A stretch of 64,000 nucleotides of DNA, taken from the NCBI GenBank assembly GCA_018267825.1, contig JAFDXR010000013.1, positions 78,275-142,274 on the forward strand. Direction: 5' to 3'. The DNA is from Bacteroidota bacterium. GTDB lineage: Bacteria; Bacteroidota; Bacteroidia; B-17B0; Aurantibacillaceae. Of this stretch, positions 44,976-54,964 are shown piece after piece. A model generated the notes under the pieces. That model ran no database searches, was not told the DNA's origin, and was given only the letters and a program-made list of their open reading frames with translations. A program made the position numbers and the translations under genes. The stretch's first letter is position 1, and the number at the start of each line of letters is the position of its first letter.

Positions 44976-46766
44976 TTATTTACCTTCCATTTTGCTTTTC
45001 AGGTCAGACAGAGCAGAAATATCACCCAAAGTGGTTTTCTCCATGCTGTCTTTCACTTTTTTCACTGCTTTTTTAGTGTCTTCGCGGTCCGCTTTTTTAG
45101 CATCTTTATCTGCTTTGCGGGCTTCTTCTTTCACTTCTTCATGAAGACGTGCGTGAGAAACTACAATGCGTTTTGCTTCTTTGCTGAACTCGATCACTTT
45201 GAAATCAGCTACTTCTTCTGCTTTTAAAGAAGTACCGTCAGCTTTCACCAGGTGACGTGCAGGACAGAATCCTTCAACACCATAAGTTAAGTTGATTGTA
45301 GCACCTTTATCGTTTACAGAAGTAACAGTTCCCTGGTGTACTGAATCGATTGTGAATACAGTTTCAAATACATCCCAAGGGTTATCTTCGAGTTGTTTGT
45401 GACCTAATGATAAGCGGCGGTTTTCACCATCGATTTCAAGAACAACCACATCCATTTTATCGCCTACTTTGCAGAACTCAGACGGATGTTTGATTTTTTT
45501 GCTCCATGATAAATCAGAGATGTGAACTAAACCATCAACGCCTTCTTCCATTTCAACGAACACGCCGAAGTTGGTGAAGTTACGCACAGTACCTGTATGA
45601 CGGGATCCTTTTGCGTATTTCTCCATGATCATGTTCCAAGGATCAGGGGTTAATTGTTTAATACCTAAGCTCATTTTGCGTTCTTCGCGATCCAGGGTTA
45701 ATACCACTGTTTCTACTTCGTCGCCAACTTTGAGGAAATCCTGCGCACTGCGTAAGTGCTGGCTCCAGCTCATTTCTGATACGTGGATCAGACCTTCAAC
45801 GCCCGGAGCGATTTCAACAAATGCACCGTAGTCAGCTAAAACAACAACTTTACCTTTGATTTTGTCACCAACTTTGATATCAGTGCTTAATTTTTCCCAA
45901 GGGTGTGGGGTTAATTGTTTTAAACCTAAAGCGATACGTTTTTTGTCATCATCGAAATCGAGGATTACCACCTGAATTTTCTCGTCTAATTTCACGATTT
46001 CTTCAGGGTGGTTAATACGACCCCATGATAAGTCCGTGATGTGGATTAAACCGTCAACACCACCTAAGTCGATGAACACACCGTAAGATGTGATGTTTTT
46101 AACAACACCTTCCAGTACTTGTCCTTTTTCGAGTTTAGAGATGATATCGCGTTTCTGACTTTCGATTTCAGCTTCGATAAGAGCTTTGTGAGATACAACC
46201 ACGTTTTTGAATTCGTTGTTGATTTTCACCACTTTAAACTCCATGGTTTTACCCACGTAGATATCGTAATCACGGATTGGTTTAACATCGATCTGAGAAC
46301 CTGGTAAGAATGCTTCGATACCGAATACATCCACGATAAGACCACCTTTGGTACGGCATTTAACGTAACCTTTGATGATTTCATCATTATTAAGGGCTTC
46401 ATTAACACGATCCCAGCTTTTACCGGCACGTGCTTTTTTATGAGATAAGATCAGCTGACCGCTAGCGTCTTCAGCTTTCTCAATAAATACCTCAACTTTG
46501 TCACCTACTTTTAAATCCGGGTTATAACGGAATTCAGAAAGAGCAACAACTCCGTCTGATTTGTACCCGATATTAACTACAACTTCACGTGTGTTTTTAG
46601 ACACTACTGTACCTTCAATCATTTGAAGATCAGAGATGGTGCTTAAGGACTGTCCATAAAGCTCATCTAATTTGTTACGTTCTTCGGTCGAATAATTATC
46701 ATTCTTCTTCCCAATAGAACCCCAATCGAAATCAGGATTCCCAACTTGTGCATTGTTATCTGCCAT
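44976..46766 (-). CDS. rpsA: 30S ribosomal protein bS1 (six S1 domains)
   Basis: S1 binds mRNA on the small subunit and helps start translation, especially where leaders lack Shine-Dalgarno sites, as in this phylum. The 596-residue protein has six OB-fold S1 domains at about 55-120, 135-205, 220-290, 305-375, 390-465 and 475-545; the most typical are GVVKNITSYGVFIDLGGVDGLIH and GTVRNFTNFGVFVEMEEGVDG. A Lys/Asp/Glu-rich tail (about 550-580) follows the last domain. It is monocistronic, with a structured leader upstream and three hairpins downstream. Confidence 0.97.
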   Translation of the reverse strand: MADNNAQVGNPDFDWGSIGKKNDNYSTEERNKLDELYGQSLSTISDLQMIEGTVVSKNTREVVVNIGYKSDGVVALSEFRYNPDLKVGDKVEVFIEKAEDASGQLILSHKKARAGKSWDRVNEALNNDEIIKGYVKCRTKGGLIVDVFGIEAFLPGSQIDVKPIRDYDIYVGKTMEFKVVKINNEFKNVVVSHKALIEAEIESQKRDIISKLEKGQVLEGVVKNITSYGVFIDLGGVDGLIHITDLSWGRINHPEEIVKLDEKIQVVILDFDDDKKRIALGLKQLTPHPWEKLSTDIKVGDKIKGKVVVLADYGAFVEIAPGVEGLIHVSEMSWSQHLRSAQDFLKVGDEVETVVLTLDREERKMSLGIKQLTPDPWNMIMEKYAKGSRHTGTVRNFTNFGVFVEMEEGVDGLVHISDLSWSKKIKHPSEFCKVGDKMDVVVLEIDGENRRLSLGHKQLEDNPWDVFETVFTIDSVHQGTVTSVNDKGATINLTYGVEGFCPARHLVKADGTSLKAEEVADFKVIEFSKEAKRIVVSHARLHEEVKEEARKADKDAKKADREDTKKAVKKVKDSMEKTTLGDISALSDLKSKMEGK

Positions 46767-46870
46767 TTTTTACTTTACTTGTATCCGGCGTTTCAGGGCC
46801 ACCGAAGCTGTTTATGATTTAATTTTACCCCCTGTTTTTACCCTGATTAAAAATGGGGGCTACAAATATA
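46767..46870 (-). promoter_or_regulatory. rpsA promoter and structured leader
   Basis: On the minus strand TATATTTG (46870-46863) matches the -7 consensus; transcription should start near 46858. The roughly 90-nt leader then opens with a hairpin pairing CCCCC and TTTTTA-type arms (about 46857-46824), and a GC-rich TTCGGTGG...CCGGA region follows. The structure could allow S1 to bind its own leader and autoregulate. Confidence 0.5.
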
Positions 46871-47013
46871 GCGTTTTTTTGAGCCCTTTCCGGAGAAAAC
46901 CACACTTAAAAAAATATTTATGTGATTAAAAATCAATAGATTACTAATTCACTTTGATTTTGATTTTCCCGATAAATAATATATATTTCGTTTAAAATAA
47001 AGCCCGTTCTTAC

Positions 47014-47400
47014 ATGAACTCCATCGTTACAAAAGGCATAGAAATATCTGTGAACACGTTGTATGCTTCACAACATTCGCTTCCAAAACAGGGGCGTTAT
47101 TTCTTCGTGTATTTTATAACCATTACCAATACCAACGACTTCACGGTGAAGTTGCTGAAACGCCATTGGGATATAACCGACGCCTTTGGCATGAAGCGCG
47201 AAGTGGACGGTGAAGGTGTGGTCGGTGAGACGCCGGTGCTGGAACCCGGCGAAAGTTTCTCCTATAACAGCGGCTGCGACCTGGACTCGGATATAGGAAA
47301 AATGAGCGGCTATTATACGATGGAAAAACTGGTGGACAGCACACAGTTCCATGTCACCATTCCGGAATTTCAGATGGTAATCCCGGCCAGGCTGAATTAA
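47014..47400 (+). CDS. apaG: ApaG domain protein
   Basis: This 128-residue protein is a complete ApaG immunoglobulin-like domain: FVYFITITNTNDFTVKLLKRHW, ITDAFGMKREVDGEGVVGETPVLEPGESF and a G-x-M-x-G-x-Y motif (KMSGYYTMEKL). ApaG proteins in enterobacteria affect Co/Mg levels and Ap4A metabolism, and the fold also occurs in F-box proteins; the exact activity is unknown. It is a single gene divergent from rpsA; the weak -7 box TATATTTC (46982-46989) precedes it. Confidence 0.95.
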   Translation: MNSIVTKGIEISVNTLYASQHSLPKQGRYFFVYFITITNTNDFTVKLLKRHWDITDAFGMKREVDGEGVVGETPVLEPGESFSYNSGCDLDSDIGKMSGYYTMEKLVDSTQFHVTIPEFQMVIPARLN

Positions 47401-47424
47401 AAAAGCCCCATATTCACAGGGCTC
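47399..47424 (-). terminator. terminator of the giant surface-protein gene
   Basis: On the minus strand AGCCC/GGGCT (47423-47419 and 47408-47404) with a 10-nt loop is followed by a T-run. The stem is short. Confidence 0.5.
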
Positions 47425-47445
47425 TAATCGTTAGTGAGAAAATTC

Positions 47446-50400
47446 TTATTGCACCACAATGCGCGTACTTACAGGATCGTCGGCACCATTGTTCATGATG
47501 ATATAATATACGCCAGGGGCCAGGTGCGAAACGTCGATGGTTTCTTTGGTACTGCTTACCGTATACTCTTTTATAACGTCATCTCCATATGAATCCACCA
47601 CTTTAATGGTGGTATTTTTACTGTTTTGTTTCAATTGTACCCATACTTTATCCGCGCTTGGATTCGGGAATATTTTCACGTTGTCATCACCAAAATTCAC
47701 TGCTACCATATTGGTGTAACGGTAGGCACCGCTTTTATCAACCTGTTTCAGACGATAATAGGAAAGTCCCTGGTATGGACGCGGGTCAACCGATGTATAA
47801 TGTTGTTCTGTGAGGCTGTTGCCGTCGCCATAAGCTTTTACAGTTCCCACATATTCAAACGTACTTCCATCCTGGCTGCGCTCCACATCAAAATGGTCAT
47901 TATTTTTTTCGGTAGCTGTGGTCCATGCCAGGTTCACCTGTTTATCGACCTGTTTGGCATCAAAGCTTAACAGTTCAATGGGCAGCGGATTGTAGATGCC
48001 CCCGATTTTGTTGGCCAGTGTAAAACGGCTGAATGAGTTGAATGCCGATGGCGAAGATGTGGATACCACACTGCCTGTAAGGCTTGCTCCACCAGCATAA
48101 GCCGGAGCGCCGGAGCCACCGATATCGATCCAGGCCGATGTTGCTGTATAGGTGTTTTTCGCAATAGTGAGCGTAGACCCGTCAATAACACCATCGTTGG
48201 CTCCGAAGTAAATGGTGATGGTCTGGTTACCGCTCAAACCTGCTGTAGGCACGGATGGTGCTGAACCTGTGACCGTACGTCCGATATCCCAGTAGTGCAC
48301 ATGAGATACGTTATTGATCGTTGGGGGATATGCCCAACCTAATGATGCAGCATTGTAAATAAACAATTCAGAGTTATAGGTATATGAGGTACCGTTACTG
48401 TGTGTAAGTCCGAGCACTACCGGACGCCAGTCGCCCGATTTGCCAATCGGAAAATTCAATGTGCGCGCTCCTGCCACTGCCATATCATAGTTCATTGGCC
48501 CCTCAACATAACTCGCACTATTGCCAATGGTTGTTGTTGAGGCATTGTTCATATTCAGAATATTGGTTTGTGTTGTATTCATGATACCACTTGTTGGAGT
48601 AAAGTATACCGACACATTGATGCGTGTATTGAGTGTAACCGTGTTGGACGCTTTATTGAGAACCAGTCGCGTGAAAACCGGGTTGGCAACAGTTCCCGAC
48701 TTATTGATAGTTTGTGCGTTTGTTCCGGTAAGCGTTGCTATACCATTACCCGCACTCCCGAATGTAATGGTATAGGTGCCTGTAGATGATACCGTAATAT
48801 TGCCTGCATACGTACAGTTGGCGTTGTAATTCGGATAAACAGGGCCAGAATTATTCTGCGCAAATGTAATATCACCATTGTAGGCATCCGCTGTTCCATT
48901 GGCCATAAGCAGGTAGCCTGTTCCCACATCTGTTAATGTAGTGGTTCCGTTAAATATGTTGCCTCCCGGACTTGCATCATTGGCAGTACCGTTTTTAGTT
49001 GAATTAACCACACCGTTGAATGTTGATGTATTAAACAGTAATCCAGGGCTTACAGAAGTTATATCGCCATTAAACGTTGATGCGGGACCGTACTGTATGT
49101 AGCTCGTACCGGTCGTTGTTATATTTTGTGCAGTGGCTCCCAGCTGAGTGAAATTTCTCATAATGAGCCCGCCGGTATTAAACCCCGATGCACCTACAGA
49201 GATTGTTTTACCGGCAATCAGTGTAGCTGTACCGCTGTTACTACCGAAATATACACCGGCACCATTGACGCAGTTAACGGTGATATTATCGTTGAAGGTG
49301 GCATTGTTTGCCGAATAAGAAGCGACATAAATCCATGACCCGGCAGATGTAGGTGCATTATTGAATGTAACCGGACCACCAAAAATATTATTGGTGCTGT
49401 TGTAGGCCACATAAATATGTGAAGAGCCAAGGTTATTGAATGTGGTGGTGGTATTGAACTGATCACTGTTTCCGTTACCAAACAGGAGATAACCGCTCCC
49501 TGTATTGGTTATAATGGTGGTGCCATTGAATACATTTGTACCATTACTGTTATCGTTGGTTGTACCATTCTTGGTACACGTAGCAGTCCTGTTAAATGTA
49601 CCACCATGGAAATACAGCCCCGGGCTTTGACTTGAAATATCGCCATCAAAAGAAGATACCGGGCCATATTGAATATAACTTGTCCCCGTAGTCGTAAAAC
49701 TCTGTGCGGTGTTACTTACCTGGGTAAAGTTTTTCAGGATTAAGCCTCCTGCATTAAATCCACCGGCACCAATAGTAATTGTTTTACCGGCAGTGAGTGT
49801 TGATGTGCCGGTACCGCTTCCGAAAGATACACCGCCACCATTCACGCAATTCACAATAATATTTCCATTGAAAGTCGAATTATTGGCCGTCGCATTTGCC
49901 ACATAAATCCAGGAGTTGGTAGAAGTGGGTGTATTATTAAAAGTTACCTGCCCGGCAAAAATATTGTTTGCACTGTTATAGGCCACGTAAATATGTGAAG
50001 AACCCTGATTATTGAACGTTGTTGTGGCCCCGTTAAACTGATCGCCTGTTCCATTACCGAATAACAGGTAACCGGAACCTGTATTATTCATAATAGTGGT
50101 TCCGTAAAAAATATTATTCCCATTGCTTTGGTCGTTGCTTGTTCCTGTTTTTGTACAGGTAGCATTGCTGTTGAATGTACAGCCATGGAAATAAAGACCT
50201 GGACTGCTGGAGGTCACATTTCCGCCGAGCGATGAAAAAGGGCCATATTGCAGATAAGTGGCTGTTGAATTCAGTGTGAGGTTTATCGGAGCGTTACCAA
50301 GCTGCGTGAATGAGCGCAGAATCAGATAACCTGCATTGTATCCTGTAACTCCTACCGAAATGGTTTTGGTTGCGGCCAGTGTAGCTGTTCCTGTACTTCC

Positions 50401-53400
50401 GCAGAAATAGATCCCCTGGGCACTTCCATTTGTATTCACGGTAATATTACCGTTGAACATATTGCCGGTCGATACCCATGCCGGAAGAACTCTTTCAGTA
50501 CCAAAATCATTGAAAGTTACATCCCCGTTGAAAATATCGGCATAGGTCCAGCCCATACCCATATAACCTGAGCCGGTATTGGTGAACACACCTGTTGAAT
50601 TAAAGGTGTTTCCACTGCTCCATGAATCATTTGCTGCACCGGTTTTTGTAAAATCAACCGTTCCGTTGAAAGTCGATTGGATCACGTTATTGAATGAAGG
50701 AGATACCCCTGTAAAATTTCCACCGATGGTACTGTTCGGACCTATGGTCATATAATTGGCCGAAGGCAACAGACTCAGTGTTACCGGTGCGTTACCCAGT
50801 TGCGTAAACCTTGTGAGGATAAGATACCCTGCAGAAAATCCTGCAGAACCTGTCATGATGGTTTTTGTAGCAGCAACAGTTGCAGTTGCTACCGCCGATC
50901 CGCCACAAAAATAAATACCGGTGCCACTTGTTGCGCTTACCGTTATATTTCCGTTAAACAGGTTTCCTGCCGAACTCCAGCAAGGCAATATACGTTCGGT
51001 ACCGGCATTTGTAAATGCCACATCTGCATTCCATGTATCCGGGGTTCCATTACCGAACATAAGGTAGCCGGCGCCTGTATTTGTAAAAGAAGAAACCGCA
51101 TTAAACGTGTTTCCCCCTGAACCCGGATCATTGTTGGGCCCTGTTTTCACTGAATTCACAGTGCCATTGAATGTGGCGCCGTTGAAGTAAACACTCGGTG
51201 TATTACTGGTGAGGTTTCCGCCAATAATTGTATTGCGCGCAAAAAGAAGATAGGTTGATGTACCTGTGAAATTAAGGTTCATCGGAGCATTACCCAGTTG
51301 TGTAAATGTATTCAACTGCAGAAATCCGGCACTGAAGCCTGCCGCGCCAACAAGGATGGTTTTACCCGATGCCAGTGTAGGTGTTCCTGTTCCTGACGAC
51401 CAGCCCAGGTAAATACCTCCGGTACCTGTAGAAGTTACTGTAATGTCATCATTGAATAAATCATTGGAATTGTATCCAAGCATAAAATAACCGGTGTTGC
51501 TTTGCTGATTGATTGCCAGTGTGGAGTTGAAAATATTCTGAACCTGGTTATTGTGATTGGATGTGCCTCCGGTTTTGGTAAATGCAGCCGCACCGTTAAA
51601 TATACCACCCTGCAGGTATATATCGGGTGCAGTCACTGTAATAGGAGCATTAAATGTGCAATTGATATTGGGTTTCACAACCTGGAAATTAGCCGTACCT
51701 GTCAGTGTCAGGTTAATTGGCACATTGCCTAATTGTGTGAAACTTCCAAGCTGCAGATACCCTGCACTATAACCGGATGAGCCTATCAGAATGGTTTTTC
51801 CGGCCGCTAAAACCGGGGCGCCTGTGCCACCCGACCACCCGAACGATATACCACCCGAACCACTGCTTGCCACTGTGATATCACCATTAAACTGATCGGC
51901 CGAATTGTAACTCAACAGAATATAACCCGTGTTGCTTTGATTTTCGAGACTTAGCGTAGAATTGAATATATTCTGTAACCCACTATTGTGATTACCGCTA
52001 TTTCCACCCGTTTTAACAAAATGAACAGCACCGTTATAAGTACCTCCCAAGGGATAAATGTCAGGTGTGGTAATATCGACCGTACTGATAAATGTGTTGT
52101 CCTGAAGTTTCACACTGGAAGTTCCGGTGGTTGTTAATGTCAATGGGGTGGCATCAGTCTGCGCGATACGGTATAATTGCAGGTAACCTGCACTGAAGCC
52201 ACCAGCCCCAACAATCACTGTTTTACCGGCAGCAAGCTGCGTAATGGGAGATGCACCACTCCATCCCAGAGCAATGCCCTGTGCTGCTCCGCTTTGCGTT
52301 ACATAGACGTTGCCATTGAAGAGGTTATTCGATGAACTCTGCCCGATAATGATACGTTCGGCATTGCTGGTATTGTTAAGGTATACATCCGCATTGAAAA
52401 TATCGCGGGTTCCGTTTCCAAACCCCCAGTAGCCACTCCCCGAATGGTTCATGGTCAACGTTCCGTTAAACGTGTTTCCACCTGAGGAGGTATTATTGGT
52501 TCCTCCATTTTTGTTGAATGTTGTATTACCATTGAGCGTTGAGTTCTGGCAATAAATATTGCCACCCGTCAGTCCCAGGTCTCCGTTAAATGTGGAGTTG
52601 TATATACCAATACCCGCCGTATTGGCCACACTGTAAGAAAGTGCCGAAGAGCCACTCTGAACAAATCCATATAAATTAACATATCCTGCGGTTACGGATG
52701 CTGGCGACACATTGATCGTTTTGCCGGCCGCAAGCGTCACCACCGGAGCCGTACCGCCAAATCCGAGCCATACTCCCTGTGCTGTTCCGCTCTGGGTTAC
52801 TGTTACATTACCATTAAACTGATTATTGGAAGAATTCTGCCCGATAATTATACGTTCGTTGTTGCAGGTATTATTGAGAAAAATATCGCCGTTGAAAATA
52901 TCGCGTGTTCCATTTCCAAAACCCCAATACCCTGCTCCGCTGTGATTTAATGTCAGTGTCGAATTGAATGTATTATTGCCACTCATGGAGTTATTTGTCC
53001 CCCCGTTTTTATTGAATACGACGGTCCCGTTATATGTAGAGGCCTGCGTATAGATGTTTCCTGCTGTAACAGTAAGTGCCCCTGTAAGCGTAGACGATAC
53101 CAGGAAAACACCACCATTTGCTCCCGGGTTAAGGTTCAATGCGCTCGCATCAGACTGTACAAGTTTATAGATATAAAATGTACCGCCCGTAAATGTACCG
53201 CAGCTAATCGTAACCCCGGTGCCTAAAGTCGTTGTACCACCTGAACCACCAAAGTAAATATTACCTGCAGAGGCTGTGTTATTGATGATTGGTGAAGCGT
53301 TGTAGGTTGCATTCCCGTTATACCCAATATAAATGTTGCCACCACCTGTTGTATTAAAAGTAACCGGGCCATTGAATACATCTGTCTTTGCTACGGAGTT

Positions 53401-53922
53401 TGTCATCAATAAATAACCTGTTCCGGCATTGGTAATAGCCGTGTTACCATTAAAAACATTATTGCCGGTCGACTGAATATTGCTGCTGTTGTTACGTGTG
53501 ATGTTGACGTTCCCATTGAACGTACTCCCGTTAAAATATACATCGCTTACCGATGCTGTGATGTTGGCACCAAGTGTGGTACCTGCAAATGTGAGAGAAG
53601 TGCCACTGGCATTGAATGTACCATTTATACAGTTGCCTCCATTCAGGGCGCTTGTACCTGTAACGTTGAGTGTAAAGCCACCCAGATTCAGTGTCCCGGT
53701 TGTGACAGTCAGGTTTGTAATTGTCTGATTTGCGGAAAGTACGCATGGATTGGCAGCCGTAACAATGTTGATATTGTCCGCCGATCCGGGAACACCATTA
53801 GGACTCCAGTTAGATGCTGTATTCCAGGCACTTGAGCTGGATCCATTCCATGTGTATGACGATTGTGCAAATGCTTGTGCGAAGCTAAATAAGCTGATGA
53901 TAAGAATAATAAAATGTCTCAT
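47446..53922 (-). CDS. giant repetitive surface protein with T9SS sorting domain (2158 aa)
   Basis: A signal peptide (1-19, ending AQAFAQ) is followed by a beta-rich head (WNTASNWSPNGVPGSADNI) typical of autotransporter-like repeat starts. About ten diverged repeats of 140-200 residues follow (about 100-1850). A unit typically contains FNGxxTxxKxG, FNxTxxxxNTGxGYLLFGNG, xFNGNITV, an A-A-G-K-T-I-x-V-G-x-x-G-F-x-A-G block and LxxFTQLGNAPINLTLTGT. The composition is extremely rich in Asn, Gly, Thr and Ser and poor in charge. A domain near 1855-1975 has NFPIGKSGDWRPV. LPIELLSFDA at 1980 and a T9SS type A domain (from 2083, KIFPNPSADKV) end it. A filamentous adhesin is likely. Confidence 0.9.
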   Translation of the reverse strand: MRHFIILIISLFSFAQAFAQSSYTWNGSSSSAWNTASNWSPNGVPGSADNINIVTAANPCVLSANQTITNLTVTTGTLNLGGFTLNVTGTSALNGGNCINGTFNASGTSLTFAGTTLGANITASVSDVYFNGSTFNGNVNITRNNSSNIQSTGNNVFNGNTAITNAGTGYLLMTNSVAKTDVFNGPVTFNTTGGGNIYIGYNGNATYNASPIINNTASAGNIYFGGSGGTTTLGTGVTISCGTFTGGTFYIYKLVQSDASALNLNPGANGGVFLVSSTLTGALTVTAGNIYTQASTYNGTVVFNKNGGTNNSMSGNNTFNSTLTLNHSGAGYWGFGNGTRDIFNGDIFLNNTCNNERIIIGQNSSNNQFNGNVTVTQSGTAQGVWLGFGGTAPVVTLAAGKTINVSPASVTAGYVNLYGFVQSGSSALSYSVANTAGIGIYNSTFNGDLGLTGGNIYCQNSTLNGNTTFNKNGGTNNTSSGGNTFNGTLTMNHSGSGYWGFGNGTRDIFNADVYLNNTSNAERIIIGQSSSNNLFNGNVYVTQSGAAQGIALGWSGASPITQLAAGKTVIVGAGGFSAGYLQLYRIAQTDATPLTLTTTGTSSVKLQDNTFISTVDITTPDIYPLGGTYNGAVHFVKTGGNSGNHNSGLQNIFNSTLSLENQSNTGYILLSYNSADQFNGDITVASSGSGGISFGWSGGTGAPVLAAGKTILIGSSGYSAGYLQLGSFTQLGNVPINLTLTGTANFQVVKPNINCTFNAPITVTAPDIYLQGGIFNGAAAFTKTGGTSNHNNQVQNIFNSTLAINQQSNTGYFMLGYNSNDLFNDDITVTSTGTGGIYLGWSSGTGTPTLASGKTILVGAAGFSAGFLQLNTFTQLGNAPMNLNFTGTSTYLLFARNTIIGGNLTSNTPSVYFNGATFNGTVNSVKTGPNNDPGSGGNTFNAVSSFTNTGAGYLMFGNGTPDTWNADVAFTNAGTERILPCWSSAGNLFNGNITVSATSGTGIYFCGGSAVATATVAATKTIMTGSAGFSAGYLILTRFTQLGNAPVTLSLLPSANYMTIGPNSTIGGNFTGVSPSFNNVIQSTFNGTVDFTKTGAANDSWSSGNTFNSTGVFTNTGSGYMGMGWTYADIFNGDVTFNDFGTERVLPAWVSTGNMFNGNITVNTNGSAQGIYFCGSTGTATLAATKTISVGVTGYNAGYLILRSFTQLGNAPINLTLNSTATYLQYGPFSSLGGNVTSSSPGLYFHGCTFNSNATCTKTGTSNDQSNGNNIFYGTTIMNNTGSGYLLFGNGTGDQFNGATTTFNNQGSSHIYVAYNSANNIFAGQVTFNNTPTSTNSWIYVANATANNSTFNGNIIVNCVNGGGVSFGSGTGTSTLTAGKTITIGAGGFNAGGLILKNFTQVSNTAQSFTTTGTSYIQYGPVSSFDGDISSQSPGLYFHGGTFNRTATCTKNGTTNDNSNGTNVFNGTTIITNTGSGYLLFGNGNSDQFNTTTTFNNLGSSHIYVAYNSTNNIFGGPVTFNNAPTSAGSWIYVASYSANNATFNDNITVNCVNGAGVYFGSNSGTATLIAGKTISVGASGFNTGGLIMRNFTQLGATAQNITTTGTSYIQYGPASTFNGDITSVSPGLLFNTSTFNGVVNSTKNGTANDASPGGNIFNGTTTLTDVGTGYLLMANGTADAYNGDITFAQNNSGPVYPNYNANCTYAGNITVSSTGTYTITFGSAGNGIATLTGTNAQTINKSGTVANPVFTRLVLNKASNTVTLNTRINVSVYFTPTSGIMNTTQTNILNMNNASTTTIGNSASYVEGPMNYDMAVAGARTLNFPIGKSGDWRPVVLGLTHSNGTSYTYNSELFIYNAASLGWAYPPTINNVSHVHYWDIGRTVTGSAPSVPTAGLSGNQTITIYFGANDGVIDGSTLTIAKNTYTATSAWIDIGGSGAPAYAGGASLTGSVVSTSSPSAFNSFSRFTLANKIGGIYNPLPIELLSFDAKQVDKQVNLAWTTATEKNNDHFDVERSQDGSTFEYVGTVKAYGDGNSLTEQHYTSVDPRPYQGLSYYRLKQVDKSGAYRYTNMVAVNFGDDNVKIFPNPSADKVWVQLKQNSKNTTIKVVDSYGDDVIKEYTVSSTKETIDVSHLAPGVYYIIMNNGADDPVSTRIVVQ

Positions 53923-54170
53923 AACTCGGGAATTTCCAGACCAATGATACCTTATTATTGGATTCTTATCAATCGCGGTTTTCAGTCATTTTTGGGAAAA
54001 CTACTTACGAATGAGTAAAATTACCTAACATGGTGTCGGGCTTAACACTGACTTAATCTTACCTGAAATTCCGCCTATTTTTAAAACACGTAATTAACTA
54101 ACTACCAATAACATACACAAAAAAAGACAATCAGAAAAGGAAGTTGGTGATGAAAAAGGGATCATACCCT

Positions 54171-54413
54171 TTAATGATTAAAGGCTGCTGAATTCTTGTA
54201 CTGCAGGTACATCTGATTAAAGCGTTCCCTAACGGTTTCCACAAACGCCTCATCGATTATTTTTTTAAGTTGCTCCACCGATTTCACATCCTGCATCATA
54301 AACTTAAAAGCCTGTTCCATAGGACCTGCTTCAAACTTCACAATGAACTTATCATTCATCTGGAAAATAGAAATACTTATAGAGGGATGCGGAATGGAGT
54401 CAATAATTCTCAT
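54171..54413 (-). CDS. small conserved hypothetical protein (80 aa)
   Basis: I do not recognise the family. The protein has no signal; the first half is strand-like (ISISIFQMNDKFIVKFEAG) and the second helical with a charged end (VKSVEQLKKIIDEAFVETVRERFNQMY). This layout is common for small Bacteroidota proteins. It lies 18 nt downstream of an acetyltransferase and ends an operon. Confidence 0.65.
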   Translation of the reverse strand: MRIIDSIPHPSISISIFQMNDKFIVKFEAGPMEQAFKFMMQDVKSVEQLKKIIDEAFVETVRERFNQMYLQYKNSAAFNH

Positions 54414-54431
54414 GTTGTTGCAAATTTATAA

Positions 54432-54959
54432 TTATTCGCTCAGATATTTAACCATGAGAAGATCGGTTTGCGGATCGGTTCCCAACATAAACACATGGCT
54501 TCCAAAATTAGCGAACCCCTTGCTTTCATAAAAGCCTCTGGCTTTGAGGTTATGCTCCCATACACCCAGCCATAGTGCCACACAACCAAACGAGAGGGCA
54601 AGTTCCTGAGAATAGGCCAGAAGCCCTGCTCCTATATGCTTTTGCTGATGCGTTTTCAAAACATAGATGCGTTCCAGTTCCATAGCAGGCACAGGTTTCA
54701 ATCCATCATGTGGTGCATCAACTCTCAGCTTGAGATAGCCCACAGGCAGCGCATTTTCAAAGGCCAGAAAAAAAAGGGTGTCCGGTTGCCGGATTTCTCT
54801 CAGAAGGGCTTCTTCGTTGAAAGCTTCTGACAGATAACGTTCCATATTTTCTTTGGTATTGTCGGCAGAAAATGTTTCGGAAAAGGTTTGAATGCTCAGT
54901 GCTCTCAAAACCTCCATATCAGATGCATAGGCTCTCCTGATTTCCAGATTCCCCGACAT
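54432..54959 (-). CDS. GNAT-family N-acetyltransferase (PaiA-like)
   Basis: This 175-residue acetyltransferase starts EIRRAYASDMEVLRALSIQTFSETF and has the acetyl-CoA loop region as MELERIYVLKTHQQKHIGAGLL (Q-x-x-x-G-x-G/A) and the final WEHNLKARGFYESKGF motif. It resembles PaiA-type polyamine or small-amine acetyltransferases more than the copy at 510-1037. The substrate is unknown. It sits 5 nt downstream of the repeat protein at 54965. Confidence 0.88.
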   Translation of the reverse strand: MSGNLEIRRAYASDMEVLRALSIQTFSETFSADNTKENMERYLSEAFNEEALLREIRQPDTLFFLAFENALPVGYLKLRVDAPHDGLKPVPAMELERIYVLKTHQQKHIGAGLLAYSQELALSFGCVALWLGVWEHNLKARGFYESKGFANFGSHVFMLGTDPQTDLLMVKYLSE

Positions 54960-54964
54960 ATCCG

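Noticed and set aside
47446-53922. Repeat array considered as CRISPR or satellite DNA
   Set aside because: Units are in frame, 420-600 bp long and diverged, inside one open reading frame with signal peptide and T9SS end; no short identical repeats with spacers.
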